This document shows positions 55,418 through 63,205 of a stretch of 64,000 bases of DNA, in pieces. Below the pieces are notes generated by a model. It worked only from the letters and a program-made list of their open reading frames with translations. It was not told the DNA's origin and made no database searches. Made by a program: the position numbers and the translations under genes. How positions within the stretch are numbered: position 1 is the stretch's first letter; every line of letters starts with the position of its first letter. The stretch comes from Parabacteroides sp. PF5-9 (GTDB lineage Bacteria; Bacteroidota; Bacteroidia; Bacteroidales; Tannerellaceae). The stretch lies in assembly GCF_029893105.1 (NCBI RefSeq), contig NZ_JARXWG010000020.1:1-64000 (forward strand), given 5' to 3'.

Positions 55418-56125
55418 TTATTGTTGCCTGACAGAACCACCACTACTCACCTTTCTGTTTACAGTTCCCGGATTCCCCTTATACTGTATATCAGCACCAC
55501 TACTTGCCTTAGCTTCCAACTCCTTCGTCACATACAATGAAATATCACTACCCGAAGAAGCCGAAGCCTCAACACTTTCAACCTCCATATCCCGCATATG
55601 AATATCACTGCCACTACTCGCATGAACCGTTGCAAACAACGCTTTACCACTCAATTTGATATCACTACCCGAAGAACTACGACAAGACAACTTATTCGCT
55701 TCTAGTTCAATCCGAATATCACTACCACTACTCGACGATAATGCAATCTCATCAGCAATCAATCGCGTCTGACTCTGAACATCAGACCCCGAACTCGCCT
55801 CAATCTCCCGTAAACCCTTAGCCTCCATATAAACATTTACCTTCAGATTTCTTGGTCTTTTACCAAAACTCGACTCAAAACCAATCTTTAACCGATTATT
55901 TTTCGCCTCAGTCACAATCTGTTTCAACATCTCCTCATCATTGGTCTCTACCCTGATTTTATTCGAAGAACCCTCCGTTATAAATACCTGAATACCACAA
56001 CAAACATCTATCTGGTTAAAACTCCCAACCGTGCGACTCTCATTATATTTCAAACCCTGAGCCTGAACACCACTTAATAACAATGTCAGCAAAAAGAAAA
56101 AAACACCTTTCCTTACCATATCCAT
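55418..56125 (-). CDS. Secreted GIN-domain (DUF2807) protein with SSGSD repeats
   Basis: The 235-residue protein has a signal peptide (about 1-22) and a head GIN domain (about 30-235). The second half repeats short strands each ending in SSGSD or SSGAD (seven or so, spaced about 15-21 residues), which should stack as a right-handed beta-helix with an Asp/Ser ladder on one face. Families with this domain are annotated as putative adhesins or lipoprotein-like surface proteins, without proven function. The gene is monocistronic, with a terminator downstream. Confidence 0.85.
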   Translation of the reverse strand: MDMVRKGVFFFLLTLLLSGVQAQGLKYNESRTVGSFNQIDVCCGIQVFITEGSSNKIRVETNDEEMLKQIVTEAKNNRLKIGFESSFGKRPRNLKVNVYMEAKGLREIEASSGSDVQSQTRLIADEIALSSSSGSDIRIELEANKLSCRSSSGSDIKLSGKALFATVHASSGSDIHMRDMEVESVEASASSGSDISLYVTKELEAKASSGADIQYKGNPGTVNRKVSSGGSVRQQ

Positions 56126-56204
56126 TTCAATTAAAATTAGTCTTTCTTAATAAGACGAATGAAATCTCCTTTCGGTTGCACCAGAAAAGGAAAATAAGTG
56201 CATT

Positions 56205-56241
56205 TAAATAAAAAACCCGGATAAAGAAAACTTTATCCGGG
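56205..56241 (-). terminator. Terminator of the DEAD-box/cold-shock/RRM operon
   Basis: The 11-bp perfect stem CCCGGATAAAG-AAAA-CTTTATCCGGG (56216-56241) is followed on the minus strand by TTTTTTATTT. It lies 24 bases after the RRM gene stop. Confidence 0.9.
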
Positions 56242-56264
56242 CGATTTTCTTCCTATAAATCCAA

Positions 56265-56573
56265 TCAATACCTTCTTGAATTATAACCCCCGCCTCTGTT
56301 ATTGTTGCGGTCATTAAAGCGAGGACGTTCAGTACGTTCCCGTGCCACTGACACCGAGATCGTCTTTCCATCATACTCCGCATTATTCAGTTCATTGATC
56401 GCTGTCTGAGCCTGAGCATCATCAGCCATTTCAACAAACCCAAAACCACGAGATCTGCCTGTTTCACGATCCATAATTACTTTGGCTGAAGAAACTTCAC
56501 CATACTCGTTGAATAAATCGTTTAAGTCGGCATCACTTACGCCGTAGCTTAAATTAGAAATGTAAATGTTCAT
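56265..56573 (-). CDS. RRM-type RNA-binding protein
   Basis: The 102-residue protein is a single RNA recognition motif (about 1-80), with RNP2 IYISNL at 3-8 and RNP1 RGFGFVEM near 42-49. A Gly/Asn/Arg-rich tail (about 85-102, NRGGGYNSRRY) follows, like bacterial and cyanobacterial cold-inducible RRM proteins. It likely acts as an RNA chaperone or post-transcriptional regulator; RRM proteins are numerous in Bacteroides. It lies 39 bp after the cold-shock-domain gene and ends the operon headed by a DEAD-box helicase. Confidence 0.95.
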   Translation of the reverse strand: MNIYISNLSYGVSDADLNDLFNEYGEVSSAKVIMDRETGRSRGFGFVEMADDAQAQTAINELNNAEYDGKTISVSVARERTERPRFNDRNNNRGGGYNSRRY

Positions 56574-56612
56574 TTTTTCTGTATTAAAATATAATTGTAT
56601 AATGGAAGAGGA

Positions 56613-57062
56613 TCATTCCTCGTACCGTACTCTCACTGCATTCATATCACGTTGGCCACGCTCCAACTCAAAAAAGACCTTCTTACCCTCCTCAATATCA
56701 TTCGGAGCAGCACTGATATGGAAGAAATAATTAACCCCACTGGCCAAATCCTTAATAAAACCATACCCTTTCTCTTCTACAAACCGTTCAACACGTCCAT
56801 GTAATACTGTCGGTTCATCCGACTCCTCCTTTTTAGGCGTAGAAATAATAATACTCTCCGGATCAATGACCTTTTTCGGTTTAAATTCAGGAGGTGTAGA
56901 AGTCAGTTGCCCATTCTCATCCACATAAGCAAACATCTCTTCCATAGGAGCACCCTTTAAAGCATTCGCTTTACGATCCTCTTTGCGTTTTAATTTCTCT
57001 TGTTTCTTTTCTTGTTTCTTTTTCTCGTTCTCTCTTTTACCAAATGAAGCTGGTCTTGCCAT
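56613..57062 (-). CDS. Cold-shock-domain protein with charged N-terminal extension
   Basis: The 149-residue protein has a Lys/Glu-rich, probably coiled-coil N-terminus (about 5-35), a linker, and a C-terminal cold-shock domain (about 85-148). The domain has GRVERFVEEKGYGFIKDLASGVNYFFHISAA, where the RNP1-like KGYGFI and RNP2-like YFFHIS bind single-stranded RNA. Typical Csp proteins are about 70 residues; the N-terminal half is a Bacteroidetes-type extension. It is placed between the DEAD-box helicase and the RRM gene. Confidence 0.92.
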   Translation of the reverse strand: MARPASFGKRENEKKKQEKKQEKLKRKEDRKANALKGAPMEEMFAYVDENGQLTSTPPEFKPKKVIDPESIIISTPKKEESDEPTVLHGRVERFVEEKGYGFIKDLASGVNYFFHISAAPNDIEEGKKVFFELERGQRDMNAVRVRYEE

Positions 57063-57109
57063 GTATAAATCTTTTAGTTACTATAAATAATTTGATCAAA
57101 TTCGTTTAC

Positions 57110-58234
57110 TCAGGCCGGAACGGCCATCGTATTCAGTTTTTTACCCGTAAGTTTCTGTATATCATTAAGCAAACGGTATTCCTCCTGTGAACAAAAACTT
57201 AGGGCTACCCCTTTGTTCCCCGCACGACCGGTTCGCCCGATACGATGCACATAAGTCTCCGCCACATCAGGCAAATCATAATTAATGACGACTTCCAGAC
57301 TATGAATATCTATACCACGAGCAGCTATATCCGTCGCTATTAATACACGTGTTTTCCCAGACTTAAAATTAGCCAATGCATTCTGACGGGCATTTTGCGA
57401 CTTATTCCCATGAATAGCCTCACTCCCTATACCCGCTTTATTCAATACACGAGCCAGTTTATCAGCCCCATGTTTCGTTTTAGAAAAAACCAATACAGCC
57501 TGATCTTTCTCTTTTCGGAGCAGATTCACCAGCAAATTCTTCTTTTCAGCTTTTTCTACATAATACAGATATTGACTGATCGTATCCACAGTAGATGAAA
57601 CCGGAGTCGTTTCCACCCGCACCGGATGACGAAGAATACGCTGAGAAAGTGCAGTTATCGCTTGCGGCATAGTGGCAGAAAAGAACAATGTTTGCCGCTC
57701 AACCGGTAACTTAGGTAAGATACGTTTGATATCATGAATAAATCCCATATCCAACATACGGTCAGCCTCATCAAGTACAAAATGAGTGATACTGTCTAAC
57801 GAAATAAATCCCTGACTCATCAAATCCAACAAACGCCCCGGAGTCGCAATTAAGATATCTACCCCTTGTTTTAACTCATCTGTCTGCGCTTTTTGTTTAA
57901 CACCTCCAAAGATCACACAACTGCGTAATCCCATATAAGAGCCATACTGCCGAAAACATTCATGAATCTGAATCGCCAACTCACGCGTCGGCGTTAATAT
58001 CAACGAACGAATCTGCCGTTTCTGTGACGGACGTTTATCTTCATTCAACAACTGAAGAATAGGAATAGCAAAAGCCGCAGTCTTTCCGGTGCCTGTCTGC
58101 GCCAATCCTAAAAGATCGCGTCCTGTTAAAACATGTGGGATAGCCTCTCTCTGTATAGCGGTTGGATTTTGGTACCCTTTTTCATCCAGAGCCTTCAATA
58201 TAGGCTCTATAATCTTTAAATCTTTAAATGTCAT
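57110..58234 (-). CDS. DEAD-box ATP-dependent RNA helicase
   Basis: The 374-residue RecA-like helicase core has the Q motif, AQTGTGKT (motif I), PTRELA, LDEAD (motif II), SAT (motif III) and ARGID and HRIGRTGR (motifs V and VI). It lacks the long C-terminal extension of CsdA/DeaD, so it is of the compact RhlE type. It unwinds RNA duplexes, probably in ribosome assembly and mRNA decay. It is the first gene of an operon with a cold-shock-domain and an RRM protein. Its predicted leader of about 150 nt is long for this genome, suggesting thermo- or structure-based control. Confidence 0.95.
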   Translation of the reverse strand: MTFKDLKIIEPILKALDEKGYQNPTAIQREAIPHVLTGRDLLGLAQTGTGKTAAFAIPILQLLNEDKRPSQKRQIRSLILTPTRELAIQIHECFRQYGSYMGLRSCVIFGGVKQKAQTDELKQGVDILIATPGRLLDLMSQGFISLDSITHFVLDEADRMLDMGFIHDIKRILPKLPVERQTLFFSATMPQAITALSQRILRHPVRVETTPVSSTVDTISQYLYYVEKAEKKNLLVNLLRKEKDQAVLVFSKTKHGADKLARVLNKAGIGSEAIHGNKSQNARQNALANFKSGKTRVLIATDIAARGIDIHSLEVVINYDLPDVAETYVHRIGRTGRAGNKGVALSFCSQEEYRLLNDIQKLTGKKLNTMAVPA

Positions 58235-58391
58235 ACACTTTCGAATTGATATACATCAACCCATTTTCTAATTTATAATCGTAAAACAAGGAAGTCTAAA
58301 AGGTCGTTATCAACTCGAATTTATCCGGGATTAATGCCGGAGCACTACTAAGGAGAGAAAGATCAGAATAAAACTTGATTGTCTTCGGCAG

Positions 58392-58399
58392 CAAAGGTA
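58392..58399 (-). promoter_or_regulatory. -7 box for the helicase operon
   Basis: Minus-strand TACCTTTG predicts transcription starting near 58386 and a leader of about 150 nt before the helicase ATG at 58234. Confidence 0.55.
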
Positions 58400-58506
58400 G
58401 TTATTAAATTGAACATAAAGGTCTTTTTATGTTAAAATCAAGGAAGAAAGACTTTTCAGCAAAGCAAAATGAACCTCTCAGCGAACTCTTTCTTATTCTT
58501 TTGAAT

Positions 58507-58514
58507 TACCTTTG
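58507..58514 (+). promoter_or_regulatory. -7 box deciding the aldo/keto reductase start
   Basis: TACCTTTG lies 18 bases before the ATG at 58533. It overlaps the upstream TTG at 58512 that would start a longer frame, so that longer start is excluded. Confidence 0.6.
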
Positions 58515-58532
58515 CCACATAATCAGATACAA

Positions 58533-59675
58533 ATGGAATATCGTAAAATTGGACATACCAGCATCTCAGCCAGTATTATTGGATTAGGAGCAGAACATCT
58601 GGATGGACAGCCATACAGCGTAGTAGAGGAAACCGTACACGCAGCCTTAGAGCAACAGATAAACATCATCGACCTGTTTATGCCTGGTGAAGAAGTCCGT
58701 CAAAATATAGGAAAAGCACTTGGCAACAGACGAAAAGATGTCATTATACAAGGACATATCGGTTCGGTCGATTTAAACGAAAAGTACGATATGAGTCGCG
58801 ATTTAAACATCTGCAAAGCATATTTCGAAAGGTTGATGAAGAATCTCGGAACAGATTATATCGATGTAGGTATGTTATTCTTTATGGATTCAGATGAAGC
58901 GTTTGAACAAATTCAAGCCAATGGTATTATCGATTATGCACTTGAATTAAAAGAAAAAGGAATTATACGCGCCATAGGAACCAGTTCGCACAACCCGAGA
59001 GTTGCACGTAAAGTCCTGGAAACAGGCGTTGTAGACCTCATGATGTTCAGTATCAATCCCGCATTTGACATGACCCCTCCTGAAAAAGATGTATTGGATA
59101 CGATGGAAGAGTTGGAAAAACAGCAATATGTGACGATCGACCCTCTGCGTAATGAACTCTATAAATATTGCGAACAACAACATATTGCCATCACTGTGAT
59201 GAAGACCTTTGGAGGAGGAAGGCTGTTGTCGGCAGAACATTCGCCGTTCAAAAAAGCCATGACACCAGCCCAGTGTATCCATTATGCCCTGACGCGCCCG
59301 GCAGTTGTAAGTACAATGATCGGATGTCAGTCAGCCCAACAAGTAGAAGAAGCCGTCAGTTATCTGAATGCTACAGCTGAAGAACGCGACTATATGGATA
59401 TTATCAGTGACTATCAGGGAGCACTCAGCGGAAAATGTGTCTATTGCAACCACTGCCAGCCGTGTCCTGTAAATATCGACATCGCCCTGGTGAATAAATA
59501 CCTGGATATCGCCCTGTTGGATACTGATAAAATACCCCCAAGCATCCTTCAGCATTACAACTCATTATCAGTCAGTGGAAGCGATTGTATCGCCTGTGGA
59601 AATTGTGAAGACAAATGCCCGTTTTCTGTGCCTGTAATTAAAAACATGGAACGAGCCGCCGAATTACTAAGATAA
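58533..59675 (+). CDS. Aldo/keto reductase with C-terminal 4Fe-4S ferredoxin domain
   Basis: The 380-residue protein has an aldo/keto reductase barrel (about 1-290, opening MEYRKIGHTSISASIIGLGAE, with DYIDVGMLFF and a late MIGCQSAQQVEEAV). Two cysteine clusters, CVYCNHCQPCP and CIACGNCEDKCPFSVP (about 305-370), form a ferredoxin-like 4Fe-4S domain. The family is widespread in anaerobes and probably exchanges electrons between a ferredoxin and a carbonyl or sugar substrate; no substrate is known. The catalytic Tyr of classical AKRs is not obvious, as usual for this subgroup. It is convergent with the AraC gene. Confidence 0.92.
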   Translation: MEYRKIGHTSISASIIGLGAEHLDGQPYSVVEETVHAALEQQINIIDLFMPGEEVRQNIGKALGNRRKDVIIQGHIGSVDLNEKYDMSRDLNICKAYFERLMKNLGTDYIDVGMLFFMDSDEAFEQIQANGIIDYALELKEKGIIRAIGTSSHNPRVARKVLETGVVDLMMFSINPAFDMTPPEKDVLDTMEELEKQQYVTIDPLRNELYKYCEQQHIAITVMKTFGGGRLLSAEHSPFKKAMTPAQCIHYALTRPAVVSTMIGCQSAQQVEEAVSYLNATAEERDYMDIISDYQGALSGKCVYCNHCQPCPVNIDIALVNKYLDIALLDTDKIPPSILQHYNSLSVSGSDCIACGNCEDKCPFSVPVIKNMERAAELLR

Positions 59676-59709
59676 TCGGTAGCAATACATATATAATAAG
59701 TTCCCCGTT

Positions 59710-60588
59710 TTAATGCGCCCTTTCCCGGAACTCCGAAGGCGTGATACCTTCTTTCTTCTTAAAAAAAGTAGAAAACTGTCCCGCATTTTCAAAACGCAGA
59801 CAGTATGCAATTTCAGAGATATTCATCGCAGAACCGGTCAATAACTCTTTCGCTTTTAACAGCCGTTGTTGATGTTGATATTGTGCTGGCGATACCCCCG
59901 TATACTCTTTAAACATCCGCCGGAACCAAGAATAACCAAGTCCCAGCTTAGCGGCTATCTCTTCAGGAGATAGCGGATTTTCTACATACTCTTTCATCAA
60001 AATACGCGCCTCATTGATTTTATCGACAACATACGTATTCGTAAACGATTGGTTTCTCTTTTTGTAATAAACCGTTCCAAGTATATGAAGAACAATACTG
60101 GAAATCATCTGCTGATAACCCGACTTCTCCTCTGCAGAGAACTTAATAATATCATTGTATAAGCCGACAATAGTCGCACTCAACCCAATATGATGTAACG
60201 GTTCCTCTTTCGTAAAAAAACTCCGCTCTACACGTCGGTCGATATGAGGGCCTCTGAATCCAACCCAATACTCGTCCCACCCTGTATTTGTATCCGGATA
60301 ATAACTATGCCACTCATCCGGAAAGAGCAAAATCATTGTACCAGCTTCAACTTTCTGCATTTTACACGACTGCGATGAAAAATATCCGCTCCCTTTAGTT
60401 ATATAGACCAACTGATACTCCTTCAGAATACGACCATTCTGAGGTTTGAAGTTATGGCTGTCAGGGTGTTTGGATAACGGATATTGCCCCTGTGGAGGAA
60501 TAAACTGATAACCGACTGTTGAAACCACAATGCCCCAATCTTCATCACTTGTCCCTATAGTCAGATAACGTAATAAATCAGTCTTCAT
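59710..60588 (-). CDS. AraC-family transcriptional regulator
   Basis: The 292-residue regulator has an N-terminal cupin-type ligand-binding domain (about 20-150, with GTMILLFPDEWHSYYPDTNTGWDEYWVGFRG). Two helix-turn-helix motifs at the C-terminus (about 190-290) include SPEEIAAKLGLGYSWFRRMFKEYTGVSPAQYQHQQRL and the AraC signature ISEIAYCLRFENAGQFSTFFKKKEGITPSEFRE. In Bacteroides such proteins sense sugars. No target gene adjoins it: the neighbouring AKR gene is convergent, and the rhamnose operon, which lacks a linked regulator, is 21 kb away. Either could be a target (speculative). Confidence 0.94.
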   Translation of the reverse strand: MKTDLLRYLTIGTSDEDWGIVVSTVGYQFIPPQGQYPLSKHPDSHNFKPQNGRILKEYQLVYITKGSGYFSSQSCKMQKVEAGTMILLFPDEWHSYYPDTNTGWDEYWVGFRGPHIDRRVERSFFTKEEPLHHIGLSATIVGLYNDIIKFSAEEKSGYQQMISSIVLHILGTVYYKKRNQSFTNTYVVDKINEARILMKEYVENPLSPEEIAAKLGLGYSWFRRMFKEYTGVSPAQYQHQQRLLKAKELLTGSAMNISEIAYCLRFENAGQFSTFFKKKEGITPSEFRERAH

Positions 60589-60800
60589 ATTGTGTCAGAT
60601 TTGAAAGGTTTACGATCTATTGTTAGCAAACATACGAAAAAAGGCGATTGTTTGATCTGTCAAATAGAAAAAAATGAACCTATTCATTCATTCTTTTTCG
60701 ATATGTAAACTCCAAAATCGCCCTTCTATTTCGTGAACGAATCCAAACAAAAACCGGAACGTCCCGTCGGTTTATTTGTACCTTTTGCCGCGTTTTTTTG

Positions 60801-60926
60801 TTAAACGTAGATCCGTTTTTTGTTAGAGGTACGTCTAAAACAATTTAGAGGTACGTCTAAATCTGTTTAGAGGTACGTCTAAAATCATTTAGAGGTACCT
60901 CTAACAGAAAACAAACCTACGTGTCA
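60801..60926. repeat. 22-bp phased palindrome array, family A, copy 4 (longest)
   Basis: Six phased units start at 60801 (degenerate TTAAACGTAGATCCGT), 60823, 60845, 60867 (all TTAGAGGTACGTCTAA), 60889 (perfect palindrome) and 60911 (degenerate ACAAACCTACGTGTCA). Every step is 22 bp. It lies between the start of the AraC gene and the terminator of the C1 peptidase gene; both face leftward. Apart from it and the terminator nothing else is seen in this 430-bp gap. Confidence 0.9.
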
Positions 60927-60950
60927 CAAAAAAGTATTCACGATAACCCA

Positions 60951-61000
60951 AAAAATAGAAAGGCTTGCTTTCATAAAATGAAGCAAGCCTTTCTATTTTT
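60951..61000 (-). terminator. Very strong terminator of the C1 peptidase gene
   Basis: A 20-bp perfect stem (60951-60970 with 60981-61000) with GC-rich core AAGGCTTGC and a run of T at the minus-strand 3' side. It lies 19 bases after the stop codon. Confidence 0.88.
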
Positions 61001-61019
61001 GTTAGACTCAAAAGTGAGA

Positions 61020-62210
61020 TCAGAGTCCTAATTTTGTACGGATAGCAGCCGGAATAGCATTTTTATGCACAATGATATTCATCGTTTTATAAGCCACGAA
61101 AGGTTCTGACACATACCATTTTCCTTCGTATTTGCTATTGGTACCCCATGAATTTTTGACCATATAGAATTTTTTTCCGTTCTGATCTTTAGCGATACCG
61201 TAAATTTGCATACCATGATCATCGGTAGTCTGATAGTTGTCATAAGCTTTCTGGCGCATTTCCTGAGTGATTGTCAACTCTTGTATCGGCTTTTCAACCA
61301 GTTTACGCAATTCGGCATTCTTTTCAGTGGCACTCAAGCCTACCCATCTATCCTGATCAGAGCCTGATGTTTCTATTGTTTCCACATCCGGCATCACTCC
61401 GATACCATTACGGGTAAAGCCGACTTCACTCACATCTGTAGCCCATGCTATTGTATATCCGTTATTTATAGAATAATCGAACACTTCCATAAATTCGTTT
61501 ATAGGAAGATTATAAGATTCTGCCCAACGCCAGTTGTCTGGAATTTCCAATGCAAATGAGGAATAGAAAGGATGATGTGTATACGAAGTTAACGACACAT
61601 AATCGTCCGCATTTATACCTAATTCTTTAGCAAAACTCATTGGCGTATATTGTTTGTTATTATAACTGAATGTTTCGGGCAATTTTCCCAGATACGCATC
61701 AATGATCCCATCAAAACCTTTTTTCCAGGCTGTAGATAGTTTACCGTTTTTGTTTTTAATGATCGCTTCCACATAAGCAGCAGCAGCGCTTTCCATTTCA
61801 CCATGTACGTGAATATCTTCACCGTATTCCAGTCCGGGCATAACCGATTCGGGAACTAATCCATAATGTTTAATACCATACAACACATCATAAAAACCTC
61901 CTCCTTGTGCGAAATTCAAGAAACCGTGCAAACGGACATACCGATCTGCTTTATCTCTATATGAATGATTGACGATAAACATTTCCGACAGGTTATGCTC
62001 TCCTTTTCCCATACGGATAAGTTCCGATTCAATAAAAGCCAATGAAGAAAAACACCAGCAAGTACCTGTACGACTTTGATTCTGGATTGGCGTAATTTTA
62101 AGTTCTTTTACCGGAGTAAATACATACCCTTCATTTCCCTGAGCAACAACAGCGGTTGCCGAACATGCCAGCAAGAGAGTGGCTGTGATAAGTTTTTTCA
62201 TGTTATTCAT
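61020..62210 (-). CDS. Secreted C1-family cysteine peptidase (bleomycin hydrolase/aminopeptidase C-like)
   Basis: The 396-residue protein has a signal peptide (MKKLITATLLLACSATAVVAQ within the first 25 residues). The papain-like catalytic Cys51 is in QNQSRTGTCWCFSSLAF, the His in TTDDHGMQIYGIAKD and the Asn in FYMVKNSWGTNSKYEG. The NQSRTGTCW and DDHGM motifs are those of PepC/bleomycin hydrolase rather than classical papain; unlike PepC, it is exported and shorter. I start at the ATG at 62210 (62201 is also possible) because the promoter lies between 62234 and 62265, inside the longer frame. It is divergent from proC and followed by a very strong terminator. Confidence 0.92.
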   Translation of the reverse strand: MNNMKKLITATLLLACSATAVVAQGNEGYVFTPVKELKITPIQNQSRTGTCWCFSSLAFIESELIRMGKGEHNLSEMFIVNHSYRDKADRYVRLHGFLNFAQGGGFYDVLYGIKHYGLVPESVMPGLEYGEDIHVHGEMESAAAAYVEAIIKNKNGKLSTAWKKGFDGIIDAYLGKLPETFSYNNKQYTPMSFAKELGINADDYVSLTSYTHHPFYSSFALEIPDNWRWAESYNLPINEFMEVFDYSINNGYTIAWATDVSEVGFTRNGIGVMPDVETIETSGSDQDRWVGLSATEKNAELRKLVEKPIQELTITQEMRQKAYDNYQTTDDHGMQIYGIAKDQNGKKFYMVKNSWGTNSKYEGKWYVSEPFVAYKTMNIIVHKNAIPAAIRTKLGL

Positions 62211-62233
62211 TTTATAAGATTCTCTATTGCATG

Positions 62234-62265
62234 CAAATATACAACAACACATCTATTCAATTCAA
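62234..62265 (-). promoter_or_regulatory. Promoter of the C1 peptidase gene
   Basis: Minus-strand TATATTTG (62241-62234) with TTG (62265-62263) 21 bp upstream. It sets the peptidase start downstream of 62230 and is back to back with the proC promoter. Confidence 0.7.
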
Positions 62266-62274
62266 TTTTTTATC

Positions 62275-62282
62275 TACTTTTG
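62275..62282 (+). promoter_or_regulatory. -7 box for proC
   Basis: TACTTTTG 36 bases before the proC ATG at 62319. It confirms that proC starts at 62319 and not at upstream in-frame codons lying within the divergent gene. Confidence 0.55.
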
Positions 62283-62318
62283 TCGATATATTCTTTTATT
62301 CAATCAACATATATCCAA

Positions 62319-63122
62319 ATGAAAATAGCAATTATCGGTGCAGGAAACATAGGAGGAGCAATTGCTCGTGGTTTAGCTAAGGGTTCCATATTCAAGGCTT
62401 CTGATATTATTTGTACAGATCGGTCGACAGAAACACTTGATAAGTTGAAACAGATTAATCCGGAATTCCGTCTGCTTCAGGACAATCAGGAGGCTGCCCG
62501 TCAGGCCGATATCATTATGATTGCTGTTAAACCCTGGGTGGTCGAATCTATTATTGATGAAATAAAACACCTGCTCGATTTCGAGAGACAGATTATCATA
62601 TCCGTAGCAGCCGGCATCACATTCGATCTATTGAGTTCCTATCTGACAAAAAATATCGATTCCGAATCATTGGCTACCCCGACGATCTTCCGGGTAATAC
62701 CCAATACTGCTATTGAGGTGCTCAATAGCATGACTTTCGTCTCTGCCCGGAACGCCTCACAGGAGCAAACGGAGTTGGTGATTCGGATCTTTAATGATCT
62801 CGGAAATGCGATGTTGATTGAAGAACGCCTGATGACAGCAGGTACTGCACTTGCCTCGAGCGGCATTGCTTTTGCGTTGCGTTATATCCGCGCCGCAATA
62901 GAAGGAGGTGTTGAATTAGGCTTCTATCCGAAGGAAGCACAGGAGATTGTGCTCCACACGGTTAAAGGAGCTGTAGAGTTATTATTGGAAAACAAAACAA
63001 ATCCTGAAATGGAGATCGACAAAGTGACCACTCCTGGTGGAATCACGATCAAAGGGTTGAATGAAATGGAGTTATCCGGTTTTACCTCTTCCGTTATTCG
63101 AGGACTTAAAGCAAGTAAATAA
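62319..63122 (+). CDS. proC: Pyrroline-5-carboxylate reductase
   Basis: Last step of proline synthesis, reducing pyrroline-5-carboxylate with NAD(P)H. The 267-residue protein opens with the Rossmann motif MKIAIIGAGNIGGAIARGLAKG. It carries IMIAVKPWVVESII and VIPNTAIEV, and ends with the dimerisation-domain signature TTPGGITIKGLNEMELSGF. The frame is open further upstream, but the extra 81 codons overlap the divergent peptidase and its promoter. Length matches the family (about 265-280). Confidence 0.96.
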   Translation: MKIAIIGAGNIGGAIARGLAKGSIFKASDIICTDRSTETLDKLKQINPEFRLLQDNQEAARQADIIMIAVKPWVVESIIDEIKHLLDFERQIIISVAAGITFDLLSSYLTKNIDSESLATPTIFRVIPNTAIEVLNSMTFVSARNASQEQTELVIRIFNDLGNAMLIEERLMTAGTALASSGIAFALRYIRAAIEGGVELGFYPKEAQEIVLHTVKGAVELLLENKTNPEMEIDKVTTPGGITIKGLNEMELSGFTSSVIRGLKASK

Positions 63123-63143
63123 ATATCAGCTATACCATGACCG

Positions 63144-63174
63144 TTGGTTTCTTTCAAAAATTTTCATAGTTTTG
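63144..63174 (+). promoter_or_regulatory. Promoter of the DUF4831 gene
   Basis: TAGTTTTG (63167-63174) with TTG (63144-63146) at an ideal 20-bp spacing; the gene starts 31 bases downstream. Confidence 0.7.
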
Positions 63175-63205
63175 TACGATTTCACCCTCAAAATGATGAT
63201 TTGAC

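Noticed and set aside
62076-62318. N-terminal extension of proC
   Set aside because: It lies antisense to the C1 peptidase and across both promoters; the Rossmann motif begins right at the ATG at 62319.
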